A DNA stretch of 64,000 nt from Prochlorococcus sp. AG-355-J09 (GCA_003278735.1 QCDO01000006.1:1-64000), one strand, 5' to 3'. Counted from the first letter of the stretch, positions 27,135-38,078 are shown. The notes: generated from the sequence alone by a model not told the origin. A program made the numbers and translations.

Positions 27135-28607
27135 TTATTTATTTTTAATCCATTGAACAAGAGTTTTAACTCCAAAACCGGTTGCACCTGATGGGTTAAT
27201 TCCCTTATTCTTGTCAGTCCAACAAGTGCCAGCAATATCAATATGAGCCCACTTAATATCTTCATTGAAGAATTCTTCTAAAAATAATGCAGCAGTTATT
27301 GACCCACCTGCTCTAGGGCCTGTATTTTTCATATCAGCTATATGAGACTTTAACCCTTCTTTGTAAGATTTTTGTAAAGGCATTTGCCATAATTCTTCTC
27401 CAGCCTGAGTTGATGCTGCTTTTAGATCATTTGCTAAATCATTATTATTGCTCCAGAATCCAGCTACATCATTACCTAATGCAATAACAATAGCTCCTGT
27501 TAAAGTGGCAAGATCTATTATTGAATCCGGTTTTAAATTGGATGCGTAAGTTAAAGCATCAGCTAATGTGAGCCTACCTTCTGCATCAGTGTTATTTATT
27601 TCAATTGTCTTACCATTAGATGCCTTAACTACATCTCCAGGATGTACTGCAGATCCATTTATCATGTTTTCGCAAGCTGCCACAATAAAATGTATTTCTA
27701 GTCCCTTTGGTTTTATTGCTCCAATTGCTTTTGCTGCCCCTAAAACTGCAGCGCTTCCGCCCATATCATATTTCATCATTTCAATTTGAGATGCTCCTAC
27801 TTTCAGATTGTATCCTCCAGAATCAAAGGTTAAACCCTTCCCAACAAGAGCAATCTTTTCCTTTATAGGACCCTCCGACTTCAAAGTAAGGTGTATAAAT
27901 TTAGGATCAAGGTCAGAACCTTTTGCTACAGCTAAATATGCACCCATTCCTAAATATTCACAATCTTTTGCCTCTAAAATTTTTACTTCCAAACCATGAT
28001 CCTTAGCTATTTGAGAAGCCTGAATAGACATTTCCTGGGGCGTAAGACTATTTGGAGGGGCGGCTACAAGTCTTCTGGCTAGTTCTACGCCTTCACATAT
28101 TTTTTCTGTCTCTTCAAAGCTAATTTTCTCAAATTTTTTTAAATTCAAAAACTCTATTTCTTTTAGAACATTCTCTTCATCTTTTTTCTTGTTGAATCTA
28201 TTGTCCTTGTAAGCAGATAATCTAGCTGACTCTGCTAATTGATTTATTTTTAGTTTTGAATTTATTAATTCCCAAGGTAGCAAGATGCTGATTTTTTCAT
28301 TTTTATCAACAGTTTTTATAATTATATTTCCTATGGAGTTTTCTATATCACTTTTTTTAAGGTCTTTCGATTTGCCAAGACCAACTATGATTAAAGTTTC
28401 TAATTTTTGATCTAAAAATTCAAAACTTAGAGTTTTTCCTTTTTCTCCTTTGAATTTTTTTTGAGTAACAGTTTTTAGTAATAATTTTGGGTCAACAACA
28501 AATTTTATATTTTCAAGTTGGCTTGCTATTTCTTCCTCTAAAACTCCAAAAATTAATGAAGCACCTTGCCAGTTATCTAGATTTTTTTGGAATGTCGAAA
28601 ATTGCAT
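27135..28607 (-). CDS. pepA: Leucyl aminopeptidase (M17)
   Basis: 490 residues, typical. A two-zinc cytosolic exopeptidase used in peptide turnover. The C-terminal catalytic domain shows [15 protein letters not shown] (catalytic Lys and metal Asp), [28 protein letters not shown] and GEELWQMPL. The N-terminal about 170 residues form the less conserved PepA N-domain. Convergent with msrA across 12 bases. Confidence 0.96.
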   Translation of the reverse strand: MQFSTFQKNLDNWQGASLIFGVLEEEIASQLENIKFVVDPKLLLKTVTQKKFKGEKGKTLSFEFLDQKLETLIIVGLGKSKDLKKSDIENSIGNIIIKTVDKNEKISILLPWELINSKLKINQLAESARLSAYKDNRFNKKKDEENVLKEIEFLNLKKFEKISFEETEKICEGVELARRLVAAPPNSLTPQEMSIQASQIAKDHGLEVKILEAKDCEYLGMGAYLAVAKGSDLDPKFIHLTLKSEGPIKEKIALVGKGLTFDSGGYNLKVGASQIEMMKYDMGGSAAVLGAAKAIGAIKPKGLEIHFIVAACENMINGSAVHPGDVVKASNGKTIEINNTDAEGRLTLADALTYASNLKPDSIIDLATLTGAIVIALGNDVAGFWSNNNDLANDLKAASTQAGEELWQMPLQKSYKEGLKSHIADMKNTGPRAGGSITAALFLEEFFNEDIKWAHIDIAGTCWTDKNKGINPSGATGFGVKTLVQWIKNK

Positions 28608-28631
28608 TTGTAAAATGGATTTGGTTAACTT

Positions 28632-29243
28632 TTAGTCGTTTGTGAAAGTAGTTGCCCACCTATCTCGGGTTTCTTTATTAAAGGGTGGTAACCATAAATA
28701 TATCAGTTGCTGTTCTAATTTACGTCTTAATTTTACTTCTTTAGGTACATCTAAGAAGAAACGAATATCTTGATGACTTGAGAGGTTATTATGGGCTAGG
28801 GCTTCTTTATAGTTCATGAGGTAATTTTTACAGTCATGTTCTCCCTTCCATCTTTTATTTGCTATGTTTGTTTCTCCTATATAAAGGATTATTTTAGATT
28901 TCTCCATTGAGTCAATTACAAAATACATTGCGGGACCATCGTGTATATATTGATTCGTTCTCCAGAAGTTTAATGATAATGGCTGCAGGGAAAACGGATC
29001 AATTTTTCTTTCATTTGAAATTGTATTTATAGGAAGACATGTTTGGTGCAAAGTTTTATTGTGGGCATCTTTTGAAATTTTAAATTGGTGATTATATATT
29101 CTATTTCTCCATTCAGTTAGGATTTTGCCTTTGATTTTTAGATTATTTGAGTGTTGAAAATTAATTGATGTATTTACATTTGAACCAAATAATTCAAATT
29201 GTCTATTTTGATTTGAAATATTATTTACGTTGAATTTTTCCAA
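28632..29243 (-). CDS. GIY-YIG-like domain protein, uncharacterised
   Basis: 203 residues. The segment MYFVIDSMEKSKIILYIGETNIANKRW (split here as AMYFVID then ILYIGETN; about 105-131) matches the GIY-YIG nuclease core, with the GE-T and later KLEQQLIYLWLPPFN (a typical Glu position) following. The N-terminal about 100 residues are polar and Asn-rich, without a recognised domain. A nuclease function is possible but the family in cyanobacteria is uncharacterised. It lies 24 bases from the pepA start on the same strand. Confidence 0.65.
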   Translation of the reverse strand: MEKFNVNNISNQNRQFELFGSNVNTSINFQHSNNLKIKGKILTEWRNRIYNHQFKISKDAHNKTLHQTCLPINTISNERKIDPFSLQPLSLNFWRTNQYIHDGPAMYFVIDSMEKSKIILYIGETNIANKRWKGEHDCKNYLMNYKEALAHNNLSSHQDIRFFLDVPKEVKLRRKLEQQLIYLWLPPFNKETRDRWATTFTND

Positions 29244-29394
29244 TATTTATGAAACATGTCTACTAAATTTAATTCTGAAAAAATATAAATCAAAGAATTA
29301 TTTATAAACTAAAATTTATTAATGTTCTAATCAATTTAAAAGATTCTTGTTATCTTGTAATTGAGCCTTAATCTTGCGAAGTAAAAAAATAGAA

Positions 29395-29718
29395 ATGGGA
29401 TTCTTTGAGTCAGACATCGTTCAAGAAGAAGCTAAAAAGCTTTTTACAGATTACCAAGAACTTATGAAACTAGGCTCTGATTATGGAAAATTTGATAGAG
29501 AAGGGAAAAAAATGTTTATCAAAAAAATGGAATCTCTTATGGATCGTTATAAGGTCTTCATGAAGAGATTTGAATTGTCTGAAGATTTTCAAGCCAAAAT
29601 GACAGTAGAACAATTAAAGACACAGTTAAGTCAATTTGGGATTACTCCTGATCAAATGTTCGAACAGATGAATAAAACCTTAATAAGAATGAAGGATGAA
29701 CTTGATAAAACTTCTTAA
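29395..29718 (+). CDS. DUF1825 family protein
   Basis: 107 residues from the ATG at 29395, all predicted helical: MGFFESDIVQEEAKKLF, then acidic/basic alternating stretches typical of a helical bundle or coiled coil. This matches the short cyanobacterial DUF1825 family (starts MGFF). A TTG seven codons upstream is also open but the family start is the ATG. The function is unknown. tyrS follows after 19 bases. Confidence 0.8.
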   Translation: MGFFESDIVQEEAKKLFTDYQELMKLGSDYGKFDREGKKMFIKKMESLMDRYKVFMKRFELSEDFQAKMTVEQLKTQLSQFGITPDQMFEQMNKTLIRMKDELDKTS

Positions 29719-29737
29719 AGTTAACGTTTAAAGCTTC

Positions 29738-30976
29738 ATGTCAGATAATTTAATGTTGCCATCATGGCTGTCAAGAGGAATAGAAGAATATTTTCCAATT
29801 AAGGGAATAGATCAAACTTTTTCGGAGATAATTGATCATGCGAAAAAAAATAATAAAAAATTAAGGGTTAAACTTGGAATCGATCCAACTGGAACAGATA
29901 TTCATCTTGGGCACAGCATATTGTTCAAAAAACTTAGGGCATTCCAAGATAATGGACATGTTGCAGTTTTAATTATTGGAGATTTTACTGCTCAAATTGG
30001 AGACCCAACTGGAAAAAATAAAACAAGAGTGCAGTTATCGGAAAAACAAGTTAAGGATAATGCAAAAACATACTTAACCCAACTAGGAATGGGTAAACCA
30101 GCTAATGCATCTATTTTAGATTTTGATTCAAAAGATAGAATAGAAATCAGATATAACAGCGAATGGTTAAAAGGATTAGATCTTAATTCGATAATTGAAT
30201 TAATGGGGAGTGCAACAGTTAGTCAAATGCTAGCTAAGGAGGAATTTAATAAAAGGTACACTTCACAAGTTCCAATTGCTTTGCATGAATTTTTATATCC
30301 ACTATTACAAGGGTACGACTCGGTAGTCGTTCAATCAGATATTGAGCTTGGAGGTACAGATCAGAAATTTAATATTGCAATAGGAAGAAATCTTCAAAGG
30401 CATTTTAAACAAGAACCTCAATTTGGAGTTCTTTTACCAATTTTGACAGGTTTAGATGGAATTAAGAAGATGAGTAAATCTGAATTTAACACCGTCGGTT
30501 TAACTGATGATCCTCTTTCAATGTATTCAAAATTAGAAAAAGTACCCGATAATATAATACCTACCTATTTTGAATTACTTACTGAATTAGATTTAAGCTT
30601 GCTTCATAACTCAAATCCTCGTGAATTACAGAGAAGAATGGCTTTAGAGGTTACTACTTTGTTCCACGGAGCTGAAGAAGCATTAAAAGCACAATCAAAC
30701 TGCGAAAAATTATTTCTTGGACACAAAGAAAAAGTTGGAGAAATTCCAGAGATTTCATTAAAAGAAATAGTTTTTCCAGTTAAGTTTTTTTACTTGCTAA
30801 GTGCGCTAAAACTTTTCAAATCTAGCAGCGAATCTAAAAGATCTATTAAAGGTGGGGGTGTAAAAATTGATAGTCAGAAAGTGATAAATCCTGATTTGGT
30901 TTTTAATTCAAAAAATGATTTAGAAGGAAAAATTTTGCAAATTGGGAAAAAAATAATTAAGAGGTTTGAAAACTGA
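29738..30976 (+). CDS. tyrS: Tyrosyl-tRNA synthetase
   Basis: 412 residues. Class I synthetase that charges tRNA-Tyr. Seen: the HIGH-like HLGHS (about 54-58) after GIDPTGTDI, and the KMSKS-like KKMSKSEF (about 246-253). An S4-like RNA-binding domain forms the C-terminus (about 340-410; [14 protein letters not shown]). Followed by pyrF after six bases. Confidence 0.95.
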   Translation: MSDNLMLPSWLSRGIEEYFPIKGIDQTFSEIIDHAKKNNKKLRVKLGIDPTGTDIHLGHSILFKKLRAFQDNGHVAVLIIGDFTAQIGDPTGKNKTRVQLSEKQVKDNAKTYLTQLGMGKPANASILDFDSKDRIEIRYNSEWLKGLDLNSIIELMGSATVSQMLAKEEFNKRYTSQVPIALHEFLYPLLQGYDSVVVQSDIELGGTDQKFNIAIGRNLQRHFKQEPQFGVLLPILTGLDGIKKMSKSEFNTVGLTDDPLSMYSKLEKVPDNIIPTYFELLTELDLSLLHNSNPRELQRRMALEVTTLFHGAEEALKAQSNCEKLFLGHKEKVGEIPEISLKEIVFPVKFFYLLSALKLFKSSSESKRSIKGGGVKIDSQKVINPDLVFNSKNDLEGKILQIGKKIIKRFEN

Positions 30977-30982
30977 AAATTT

Positions 30983-31711
30983 ATGAATAAAAGATTTAAT
31001 TCAGAAGATAAAATAATATTGGCAATTGATGGATTAGATGTAAATCAAGCAAAATTACTTCTGCAAAAATGTCCTAATATTACGTGGGTTAAAGTTGGTT
31101 TAGAACTTTTTGTGAGGGAGGGTCCAAGAGTTATTGAAATATTAAAAGGTTTTAATAAAAAAATTTTTTTAGACTTAAAATTTCATGATATTCCAAATAC
31201 AATGCGCGCAGCATGTTTCGAAGTTTCAAAATTAGGAGTTGATATAATTTCTATTCATGCTTCAGCAGGTTTAAAAGCCCTTAAGGATTCGAAGAAAGCA
31301 TCTTTAGAAGGAGCCACATCAGTCAGTGTTAAACCTCCATTTGTTGTAGGAATAACTGTTCTAACAAGCTTTTCTCTTAAAGATTTTCAAACTGATCTTG
31401 ATAGAAATAATTCAATTGAAGAAAATGTATTGAGACTTGCAAAATTGTCTTTTGATGCTGGATTAGATGGATGTGTTTGTTCCCCTTGGGAGGTAAAAAT
31501 GTTGAGATCTATTTATAAGAATAATTTTGAACTTATTACACCAGGCATCAGATTAAATATTGAAAGTAAAGATGATCAAAATAGAATTATGACTCCCCAT
31601 GAAGCTATAGATAATGGCGCTTCTAGGCTAGTCATTGGTAGATCAATATCAAAAGCTACAGATCCTAATAAAGCTCTAATTGAAATATTTGAATCTATTG
31701 ATTCTGATTAA
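30983..31711 (+). CDS. pyrF: Orotidine 5'-phosphate decarboxylase
   Basis: 242 residues. Last step of UMP synthesis. The catalytic KxxD-type motif is [12 protein letters not shown] (about 61-72), with the C-terminal phosphate-binding TPGIRL and [10 protein letters not shown]. It ends inside the 3' end of plsY: the convergent stops overlap by 17 bases. Confidence 0.96.
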   Translation: MNKRFNSEDKIILAIDGLDVNQAKLLLQKCPNITWVKVGLELFVREGPRVIEILKGFNKKIFLDLKFHDIPNTMRAACFEVSKLGVDIISIHASAGLKALKDSKKASLEGATSVSVKPPFVVGITVLTSFSLKDFQTDLDRNNSIEENVLRLAKLSFDAGLDGCVCSPWEVKMLRSIYKNNFELITPGIRLNIESKDDQNRIMTPHEAIDNGASRLVIGRSISKATDPNKALIEIFESIDSD

Positions 31712-32288
31712 TTTTGGATTCTTCTCCCTTAAGTAATCTTTTTATGTTTGTTCTATGTTTCCAAATTACTAATAATGCCACAATTAAACTTATAAAAAAA
31801 TATGAGTTCATAAATTTACCTAGGTAAAAAAACATAAAAATAGGAAGTAAGATTGCAGCTGAAATACTGGATAAAGAAACAAATTTAGTTTTTGTTAGGA
31901 CTATTAAAAAAATACCAAGAGATGCGAGTCCAACTTTCCAAGAGAGAGCTAAAAACATACCTAATCCAGTTGCAACAGCTTTCCCTCCTTTACCCCTAAG
32001 CCATATTGGCCAAATATGTCCTGAGATAGCGGATATTCCTGCAATAACTTCTATTAATCCTAGATCTGTGTAATATTGAGCAATTTTTACTGCAAGAAGG
32101 CCTTTCCCAACGTCAATGATAAATACAAAAAGTGCAGGCCATTTCCCAACATTTCTTAAGACATTTGTGGCACCTGTAGATCCAGAACCTATAGTTCTTA
32201 GATCTATATTTTTGAGATATTTCCCAATTAAAAAACCTGTCGGAAGTGATCCTAAAAGATAACTTGTAAAAATTATTAAGATATTCAT
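31695..32288 (-). CDS. plsY: Glycerol-3-phosphate acyltransferase PlsY
   Basis: 197 residues with five hydrophobic segments. PlsY moves an acyl group from acyl-phosphate to glycerol-3-phosphate, the first step of membrane phospholipid synthesis. Family motifs: [13 protein letters not shown] (about 11-23), [18 protein letters not shown] (31-48) and [15 protein letters not shown]. It follows the DUF3086 gene by six bases within a reverse-strand envelope-lipid group. Confidence 0.95.
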   Translation of the reverse strand: MNILIIFTSYLLGSLPTGFLIGKYLKNIDLRTIGSGSTGATNVLRNVGKWPALFVFIIDVGKGLLAVKIAQYYTDLGLIEVIAGISAISGHIWPIWLRGKGGKAVATGLGMFLALSWKVGLASLGIFLIVLTKTKFVSLSSISAAILLPIFMFFYLGKFMNSYFFISLIVALLVIWKHRTNIKRLLKGEESKINQNQ

Positions 32289-32293
32289 AGAGC

Positions 32294-33304
32294 TTAGTTT
32301 AATTCAAGATCATCGTAAATTTCATTATCTGAACCAGCGAATGCAATCCATAATGGGAATTGAAGTATTGGAATTTCAATAGAGGTTTCTGCTGCATCAA
32401 TGATAATAAATGGCAATTCTTCATTTGCTTCTAATCTATCAGCTCTCTCGATGACACCTTCAGGCCTTTCAAAAAGAACAATCCCACTATTAGGTCCAAA
32501 GTCATCCCTTGTAAGACCAAGTGAATCTTGAAGAACTCTTCTCCATTCACCTAATCGTTCAGGCTGAGAAGCTAAAATAAGTGTCTGAAACTGATCTCCA
32601 TATAATTCGCCAAGAATAGATATTAAACCCGCTGATAATAAGGCATTTTTTTGTCGAGAACCTCTACTTTCAAGAGAACCTCTTCCGCCCATGTTAAAGA
32701 ACCAATCATCCATAATTTCTATATCTGATGAATTAAGACTCCGTCTTAATTTCCAAGGTTCTGCATAAAAGTCAGGTTGTTCTGTAAAACTCGAAAAGCA
32801 ACTCTTTATAATCTCTTGATCTGGCTTAAATGTTTCAGAAAGAGCAGGAACATTAACTACATTGCTCGTTACATTGTTTTGTTTTTTTTCATCGAGTGGA
32901 GATGGCTTTACGATTATTGGTTGAGAAACTAATTCAAGTTTCTCTACGTTTTGTGAAAGATTCTGCAAAGCTCCAGTTAAATACTCCTGAAAGCCTTTTA
33001 CTCTCTTAGCAATATTATCTGACTGTCCTTTGAAATTTGATTCAATATCTTTTTCTAGTTCATTTTTTTTTGTTTCTAAATCTTTTATTTCTTTAACTAA
33101 AGAGTCTTTTTTTGAAACGAGATCTCTAAAAATTTCATTAGAAATTTCATCAAAAGATTTATTTGATTTATCGTTTTTTGGTGTAATTTTTTTATTTTGA
33201 GTTGTATTTTTCTTACTAATTTGTTTGGTTTTATCATCTGAAATTGACTTGTCTATTATTAATTCCTTTTCAGGATTATTGTCGGAAATTTCTGTATTAG
33301 TCAT
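32294..33304 (-). CDS. DUF3086 family protein
   Basis: 336 residues. The N-terminal about 60 residues are charged and repetitive (K, D, N, S), followed by a likely coiled coil (about 62-115; [22 protein letters not shown]). The globular part is about 170-330, with [26 protein letters not shown] and [10 protein letters not shown]. This is the cyanobacterial/plastid DUF3086 family; function unknown. Location between plsY and the DUF3119/MlaE pair suggests a role in lipid transport or envelope, which is only an inference. Confidence 0.8.
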   Translation of the reverse strand: MTNTEISDNNPEKELIIDKSISDDKTKQISKKNTTQNKKITPKNDKSNKSFDEISNEIFRDLVSKKDSLVKEIKDLETKKNELEKDIESNFKGQSDNIAKRVKGFQEYLTGALQNLSQNVEKLELVSQPIIVKPSPLDEKKQNNVTSNVVNVPALSETFKPDQEIIKSCFSSFTEQPDFYAEPWKLRRSLNSSDIEIMDDWFFNMGGRGSLESRGSRQKNALLSAGLISILGELYGDQFQTLILASQPERLGEWRRVLQDSLGLTRDDFGPNSGIVLFERPEGVIERADRLEANEELPFIIIDAAETSIEIPILQFPLWIAFAGSDNEIYDDLELN

Positions 33305-33339
33305 TTAAATAATTTTGATAAATAGGCAAATTCTGAATT

Positions 33340-33744
33340 TTAAGAATCTTTAATTTCCAGGGAGTCAACTTTTTTTATGAGCTCATCTTTTAATTGCTTT
33401 GGATTAAATAAAATTGGTAATAAATGAGGACTGGACTTTTCTCTAAAATAAAAAATACCTGGGATAATAGGGAAAAAGAATTTCCATGAAATCCAGTTTT
33501 TGAATGGAAAAGTTCTAATCTCTTTCCCTAATTGTAAAACGATAAAATCATCATTTGTTATTTTTATTCTTAAGGTGAATGACTGAAGTAATAAAAAAAA
33601 GCTAAAAGAAGCAAAAACTATTGTTGGCAAAGAACCAATATTCAAAAACAAAAGCATAAAACTTAAAACTATTAGAATGATTGGCAACTGAAACGATGGA
33701 GATATTATTACTGGCTCCTCTTTTTTTAATTTAGTGTTAAACAT
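33340..33744 (-). CDS. DUF3119 family membrane protein
   Basis: 134 residues from the ATG at 33744 (MFNTKLKKEE). Two hydrophobic segments (about 18-55) are followed by a PH-like beta domain (LRIKITNDDFIVLQLGKEIRTFPF, read in two halves). This is the cyanobacterial DUF3119 family. The longer frame to 33780 would run into the upstream permease gene; the shorter start leaves a four-base gap and is preferred. It probably works with the upstream permease, but this is unproven. Confidence 0.8.
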   Translation of the reverse strand: MFNTKLKKEEPVIISPSFQLPIILIVLSFMLLFLNIGSLPTIVFASFSFFLLLQSFTLRIKITNDDFIVLQLGKEIRTFPFKNWISWKFFFPIIPGIFYFREKSSPHLLPILFNPKQLKDELIKKVDSLEIKDS

Positions 33745-33748
33745 GGGA

Positions 33749-34504
33749 TCATCCAAATAAAATTTGTGTAAGTAATACATCCATTAAAGATACAGTAACG
33801 AGAGTCATCACAACTGCGCCTGTTGTACTTGTTCCAACCTCTTTTGGACCACCTTTAGTTGTGAGTCCATATCCACAAGCAATCATTGAAATAAGTAATC
33901 CGAAGACTACAGATTTTATTAACATTGAAGTTAAGTCTGTGTTAGTTAAACTCACATTACCTGATCTTACAGATGTCCAAAAAACTATTGGAGGAACTTT
34001 ATAAAAAATTGTGCTCCAAATTTGTCCGCTCCATAAAGCTACAGATAAAAATAAAAGACACTGTATTGGTGACATTATTACCATCGAAAGTAACCTTGGG
34101 ACTACCAAATATTGGACTGGTTCTGTCCTTAACATTGTTATTGCCTCAATTTGTTCAGTAACTTTCATAGTGCCCAGTTGAGCAGCATATGCAGTTGCAA
34201 CCTTTCCAGTCATTAAAGTAGCAGTTAGAAGAGGAGCCATCTCTCTCGCCATGCCTACTGCTAGTAAACCTCCAATTTCACTTGAAACACCCATGCTTGT
34301 AAGTTGTGATGCAACTTGAATATTAAAAACTGTACCTGCGGCAATTCCTGTAATTAGTACAATTAATAAACTTCCAGGACCTGACTCCATAAGTTGGTCA
34401 AAGAGATCATTTTTGGAAATTTTACCCTTAAAGATAAAATTAATTGCTTGCCCGCCAATGATTAAGCTGCTTAGAAGTCTTTTGAGAAAATTAAGGTAAT
34501 ACAT
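33749..34504 (-). CDS. MlaE/TGD1-type lipid ABC-transporter permease
   Basis: 251 residues with about five hydrophobic segments and the MlaE family motif GMAREMAPLLTATLMTGK (about 84-101), plus the conserved LGTMKVTEQIEAI. In Gram-negative bacteria MlaE moves phospholipids between membranes; in plants TGD1 imports lipids to thylakoids. Its ATPase and MCE-domain partners are not in this window. It is the upstream member of the DUF3119/DUF3086/plsY series. Confidence 0.88.
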   Translation of the reverse strand: MYYLNFLKRLLSSLIIGGQAINFIFKGKISKNDLFDQLMESGPGSLLIVLITGIAAGTVFNIQVASQLTSMGVSSEIGGLLAVGMAREMAPLLTATLMTGKVATAYAAQLGTMKVTEQIEAITMLRTEPVQYLVVPRLLSMVIMSPIQCLLFLSVALWSGQIWSTIFYKVPPIVFWTSVRSGNVSLTNTDLTSMLIKSVVFGLLISMIACGYGLTTKGGPKEVGTSTTGAVVMTLVTVSLMDVLLTQILFG

Positions 34505-34513
34505 ATCTTTATA

Positions 34514-35911
34514 TTAGTTTGTAATTAATTTCCGATCCCATTTTCTCATGATTAAAAGACCAATTATTACCAGTATTGAGGGTATCAGACCAATACATAA
34601 TCTAATAGTTAATTGTGCTGAGTAGCATTGTTCAATAATATTTATACTGTCTTTATCAACAATGCATGATTGATAACCAGATAAATACAATAAAAATCCT
34701 AATAATTGAACACTAAATGCAATACCGATCTTCTGAATAAGTACCATCCAAGCAGTATATAATCCTGCTGGTTTCTCTGGATCTTCGTCTATCGCATCAG
34801 GAAGTAGTGACCAAGGGATAAGAAAAGCGGTTGAAGCTCCAATACCAATAAGACAGATTATAAAAATTAAGAGAATGAACAGAAATTTGTTACTGGCATT
34901 TAGGAATAAACTATCTCCAACACCTGAAATTTTTGATAATGAAGGTAAAAATAAAGCTGCCGTACATGAAACAATCCACATAATCGCTCCATAATTTAAA
35001 GCTGAAATCCTATTCAATTTATTTGATACTCTGGTCCATATTTGTAAACCCACTAAAGCGCTAATTTGGAAAGGTATCGGGATCCACTTCGCAATAGACG
35101 TTGGTACATTCAGTACATCCTCTACATAGATTAAAGCTACCGTTTGCATCAATTGTAAGGCGCACCAGAGAAGAATATAAAGAGTAATAACTTTTAGAAA
35201 TTTTTTATTTCTGAAGATCCTTTTGAATTGAAGTTTTATTGCTTCAACTTTTCCTGAGGGCCTTCTTGCTTTTTTTGCGAATGGAGCCAATCCCCAACAA
35301 GAAATTAATGTTGCAGCAACTGCAATGCATCCACTAATTTTACCCATTAAAAAATATTCATTATTTGCTGATCCTTCAGAACCTAATACAATTCCAGCAA
35401 TAATCAAACCAGTTAGTCCTGCAATTATTGAGCCAGTAAATCTAGATGCGTTTAGTCTTGTTCTTATTGTTGTTTTTTCAGAAATTTCAGTAGATAGAGC
35501 TGCAAAAGGAAGATTAATACTCGTATAAGCAGTCATTACGACTATAGAAATTATGGCATAGTAAATAGTCTTGGTTAGCACGGAACCAGTTGGCGTCCAC
35601 CATATCGCAGCTAAAGAGAAACCAAGAGGAACAGATGCTGCCACCATCCAAGGGATTCTAGGCCCCCATCTAGATTTGGTACGATCACTTAACCATCCAA
35701 TTAACGGATCATTTACTGCATCCCATATTTTTATTAACATTAATAATGAACCTGCAATTATTACTGGTAAACCAGCAGAAATAAAGAATTTGAACAGAAA
35801 AAAACCAAATTGCGTCGCGACTAAACCTGTACCTGCGTCTCCTAGTCCATAAGAGAACATTAATCTTGTTGTTGATCGAGTAATATTTTTTTTCGAGTGT
35901 GAATTTTCCAA
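34514..35911 (-). CDS. GPH-family sugar:cation symporter (MFS-like)
   Basis: 465 residues with about 12 hydrophobic segments. The GPH (melibiose carrier) signature is seen: YGLGDAGTGLV near the N-terminus, IKIWDAVNDPLIGWLSDRTKSRWGPR (about 45-70, read as DAVNDPLIGWLSDRT plus RWGPR). Such proteins co-transport glycosides, pentosides or hexuronides with H+ or Na+. The substrate is not readable. It is divergent from tRNA-Gly, near glgX (glycogen/starch debranching), which makes a carbohydrate role plausible. Confidence 0.82.
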   Translation of the reverse strand: MENSHSKKNITRSTTRLMFSYGLGDAGTGLVATQFGFFLFKFFISAGLPVIIAGSLLMLIKIWDAVNDPLIGWLSDRTKSRWGPRIPWMVAASVPLGFSLAAIWWTPTGSVLTKTIYYAIISIVVMTAYTSINLPFAALSTEISEKTTIRTRLNASRFTGSIIAGLTGLIIAGIVLGSEGSANNEYFLMGKISGCIAVAATLISCWGLAPFAKKARRPSGKVEAIKLQFKRIFRNKKFLKVITLYILLWCALQLMQTVALIYVEDVLNVPTSIAKWIPIPFQISALVGLQIWTRVSNKLNRISALNYGAIMWIVSCTAALFLPSLSKISGVGDSLFLNASNKFLFILLIFIICLIGIGASTAFLIPWSLLPDAIDEDPEKPAGLYTAWMVLIQKIGIAFSVQLLGFLLYLSGYQSCIVDKDSINIIEQCYSAQLTIRLCIGLIPSILVIIGLLIMRKWDRKLITN

Positions 35912-35972
35912 TCTTTTTACTTTGTTGATTGTTTGATAATGTATTATTGCAGTGGTAATTCTATTACTTAAT

Positions 35973-36043
35973 GCGGGCGTGGTTTAGTGGTAAAACCTCA
36001 GCCTTCCAAGCTGAAGATGCGGGTTCGATTCCCGCCGCCCGCT
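35973..36043 (+). tRNA. tRNA-Gly (UCC)
   Basis: A 71-nt cloverleaf: acceptor GCGGGCG with CGCCCGC, discriminator T, anticodon stem TCAGC/GCTGA around loop CTTCCAA, giving anticodon TCC (glycine). T loop TTCGATT. The tRNA ends one base before the convergent glgX stop codon. Confidence 0.95.
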
Positions 36044-36044
36044 T

Positions 36045-38078
36045 TTAGAATATATTATTTTTTGCCCCAAATACTTCTTCTGAAATGATTAATAAAGAGC
36101 TTCTACTCTTTATTGAAACAGATTTTTCATTAATAGTTAAGGGTTTAAAAATCTCAGACATGCTAGTGTCAATAACTTTTAACCAATTATGCTTACATTT
36201 CGGTAAGGAGAAATCGATACTTTTTGAATATGCATTTAAACCTATCCAGACCAGCGGGTTAGTTTTGCCTTTGTTAATGCTAAAGGCAACTGTATGAGAC
36301 CAACTACTCCAATCGGGCATATCTAATTTTGTTCCATGCCAATGATATCTTGGAATATTTTCATTTGATTGATTATTCGGAAAGAATGATGGATTAAAAA
36401 TGTTTATTAGTTTTTTTCGGATTCTTATAACGTATTTAAAATATTCTAATAATTCCAAATCTTGTTGACCATGTTCCCAATTCATCCAGCCCAATGAATT
36501 ATTTTGGCACCAAGAATTATTATTACCGCCTTGTGACCTTCCTATCTCATCACCCATAAGTATCATTGGAACACCTTTAGATATAAGTAAACTAAGAATA
36601 AGATTTTTTTGTTGTCTTTTTCTTAAATCATTAATTAATAAGTTTGAAGTTGGTCCCTCTATACCATGATTCCAAGAATTGTTATGGTTATCGCCATCTC
36701 TATTTTGTTCTCTATTGGCAAAATTATGTTTTCTATTGAAAGTTACTAAATCTTTTAGAGTGAATCCATCATGTGAAGTAATAAAATTTATTGATTTTGG
36801 GAAAATATTATCTTCTTTATAAACAGATGGTGTCCCCTTTATTTTATCGCTCATATTCCAAGCTGTATCCTTATCCCCCTTCCAAAATTTCCGCAAGTCA
36901 TCTCTAAAATGACCATTCCAAGTGAAAGTATTCTTCGATGGGAAATCACCTAATTTATATAAACCGCCACAATCCCATGGCTCACTTATGAACTTGATAT
37001 CAATAAGTTCTGGTTCACATTCTATATCTTCAAAAATTGGAGGATTATCAAGAGGTGAAAGATTTTCACCTCTTGATAGGGCAATTCCTAAATCAAATCT
37101 AAAACCATCAACTCCTAATTCACTTGCCCAACATTTTAATGATTCAATTATTAGTTTTCTAACTAATCCTCTGTTTGCTGCAATAGTATTACCACATCCG
37201 GAGACGTCCTGATAATTTTTATCTTTTCCAATAAAGTAATAAAGATTTTCATCTATACCTTTCCAAGATATTGCTGGTCCTTTTGAATCACCTTCGGAAG
37301 TGTGATTATATACAACGTCTAAAATGACTTCAATATTTGCTTTATGACATTCCTCTACAAATCTTCTAAATTCCTCTCTATTCTTTTCGGCGGATTCATT
37401 CGAAAGATATTCAAAATGCGGAGTAAACCAATTAATTGGACTATAACCCCAAAAATTTTTTAGACCATTTGGGGCATCAGTAGGATCAAAACAAAAAATT
37501 GGAAGTAATTCAATCGTTGTAATACCCAGTTCTTTGAGATATGGAATTTTTTTTAAAAATTTCTTAAAACAACTTTCATCTTTATCAGTTGATTCAGTGA
37601 AAGCTTTGATATGGAGTTCATAAATAATTGTTTCTTCCCAAGAATGTTTCGGTCTTGGATAATCCTTAAAATTAAATAATTTCCTATCGCAAACAACGCT
37701 TTTAAGACAAGAATTAGTATTTTCTTGCGTTTTTAATGCATTTTCTCTCTTATAACTTCCCCATCCGGTAATACCCCTTGAACATGGATCAAGTAATACT
37801 TTTTTTTCATAGTTATTATTAATTTCATTATTTTTTTGTTTCACTCTAAAAGCATAAGTGCTACCTTCTTCTAGATTTTTTATTTCTGCATGCCAGTAAG
37901 GACCTTTATTATGAGTCTGATTTAATTTGAATATGCTTTTTGGGGAAATAGAGTCTTCTTTCTCAAACAATAAGATTTCTACATATTCTGCATTTGTGGC
38001 TATTAAGGAAAAATTAACCCCTTGTGAAGTTAGAGAACTCCCTAAAGGAAATGGTTTACCTTTATTGAGATGAATCAC
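36045..38078 (-). CDS. glgX: Glycogen debranching enzyme (isoamylase family GH13)
   Basis: 677 residues. Cuts alpha-1,6 branch bonds in glycogen. N-terminal CBM48 (about 5-105: KGKPFPLGSSLTSQGVNFSLIA), then a GH13 barrel with VILDVVYNHTSEG, GFRFDLGIALSR (catalytic Asp), ISEPWDCGGLYKLGDFP (catalytic Glu) and FITSHDGFTLKDL. The WxLxxFN-like Thr/Asn region NNSWNHG follows. Its 3' end abuts tRNA-Gly. Glycogen is the main carbon store in Prochlorococcus. Confidence 0.94.
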   Translation of the reverse strand: MIHLNKGKPFPLGSSLTSQGVNFSLIATNAEYVEILLFEKEDSISPKSIFKLNQTHNKGPYWHAEIKNLEEGSTYAFRVKQKNNEINNNYEKKVLLDPCSRGITGWGSYKRENALKTQENTNSCLKSVVCDRKLFNFKDYPRPKHSWEETIIYELHIKAFTESTDKDESCFKKFLKKIPYLKELGITTIELLPIFCFDPTDAPNGLKNFWGYSPINWFTPHFEYLSNESAEKNREEFRRFVEECHKANIEVILDVVYNHTSEGDSKGPAISWKGIDENLYYFIGKDKNYQDVSGCGNTIAANRGLVRKLIIESLKCWASELGVDGFRFDLGIALSRGENLSPLDNPPIFEDIECEPELIDIKFISEPWDCGGLYKLGDFPSKNTFTWNGHFRDDLRKFWKGDKDTAWNMSDKIKGTPSVYKEDNIFPKSINFITSHDGFTLKDLVTFNRKHNFANREQNRDGDNHNNSWNHGIEGPTSNLLINDLRKRQQKNLILSLLISKGVPMILMGDEIGRSQGGNNNSWCQNNSLGWMNWEHGQQDLELLEYFKYVIRIRKKLINIFNPSFFPNNQSNENIPRYHWHGTKLDMPDWSSWSHTVAFSINKGKTNPLVWIGLNAYSKSIDFSLPKCKHNWLKVIDTSMSEIFKPLTINEKSVSIKSRSSLLIISEEVFGAKNNIF

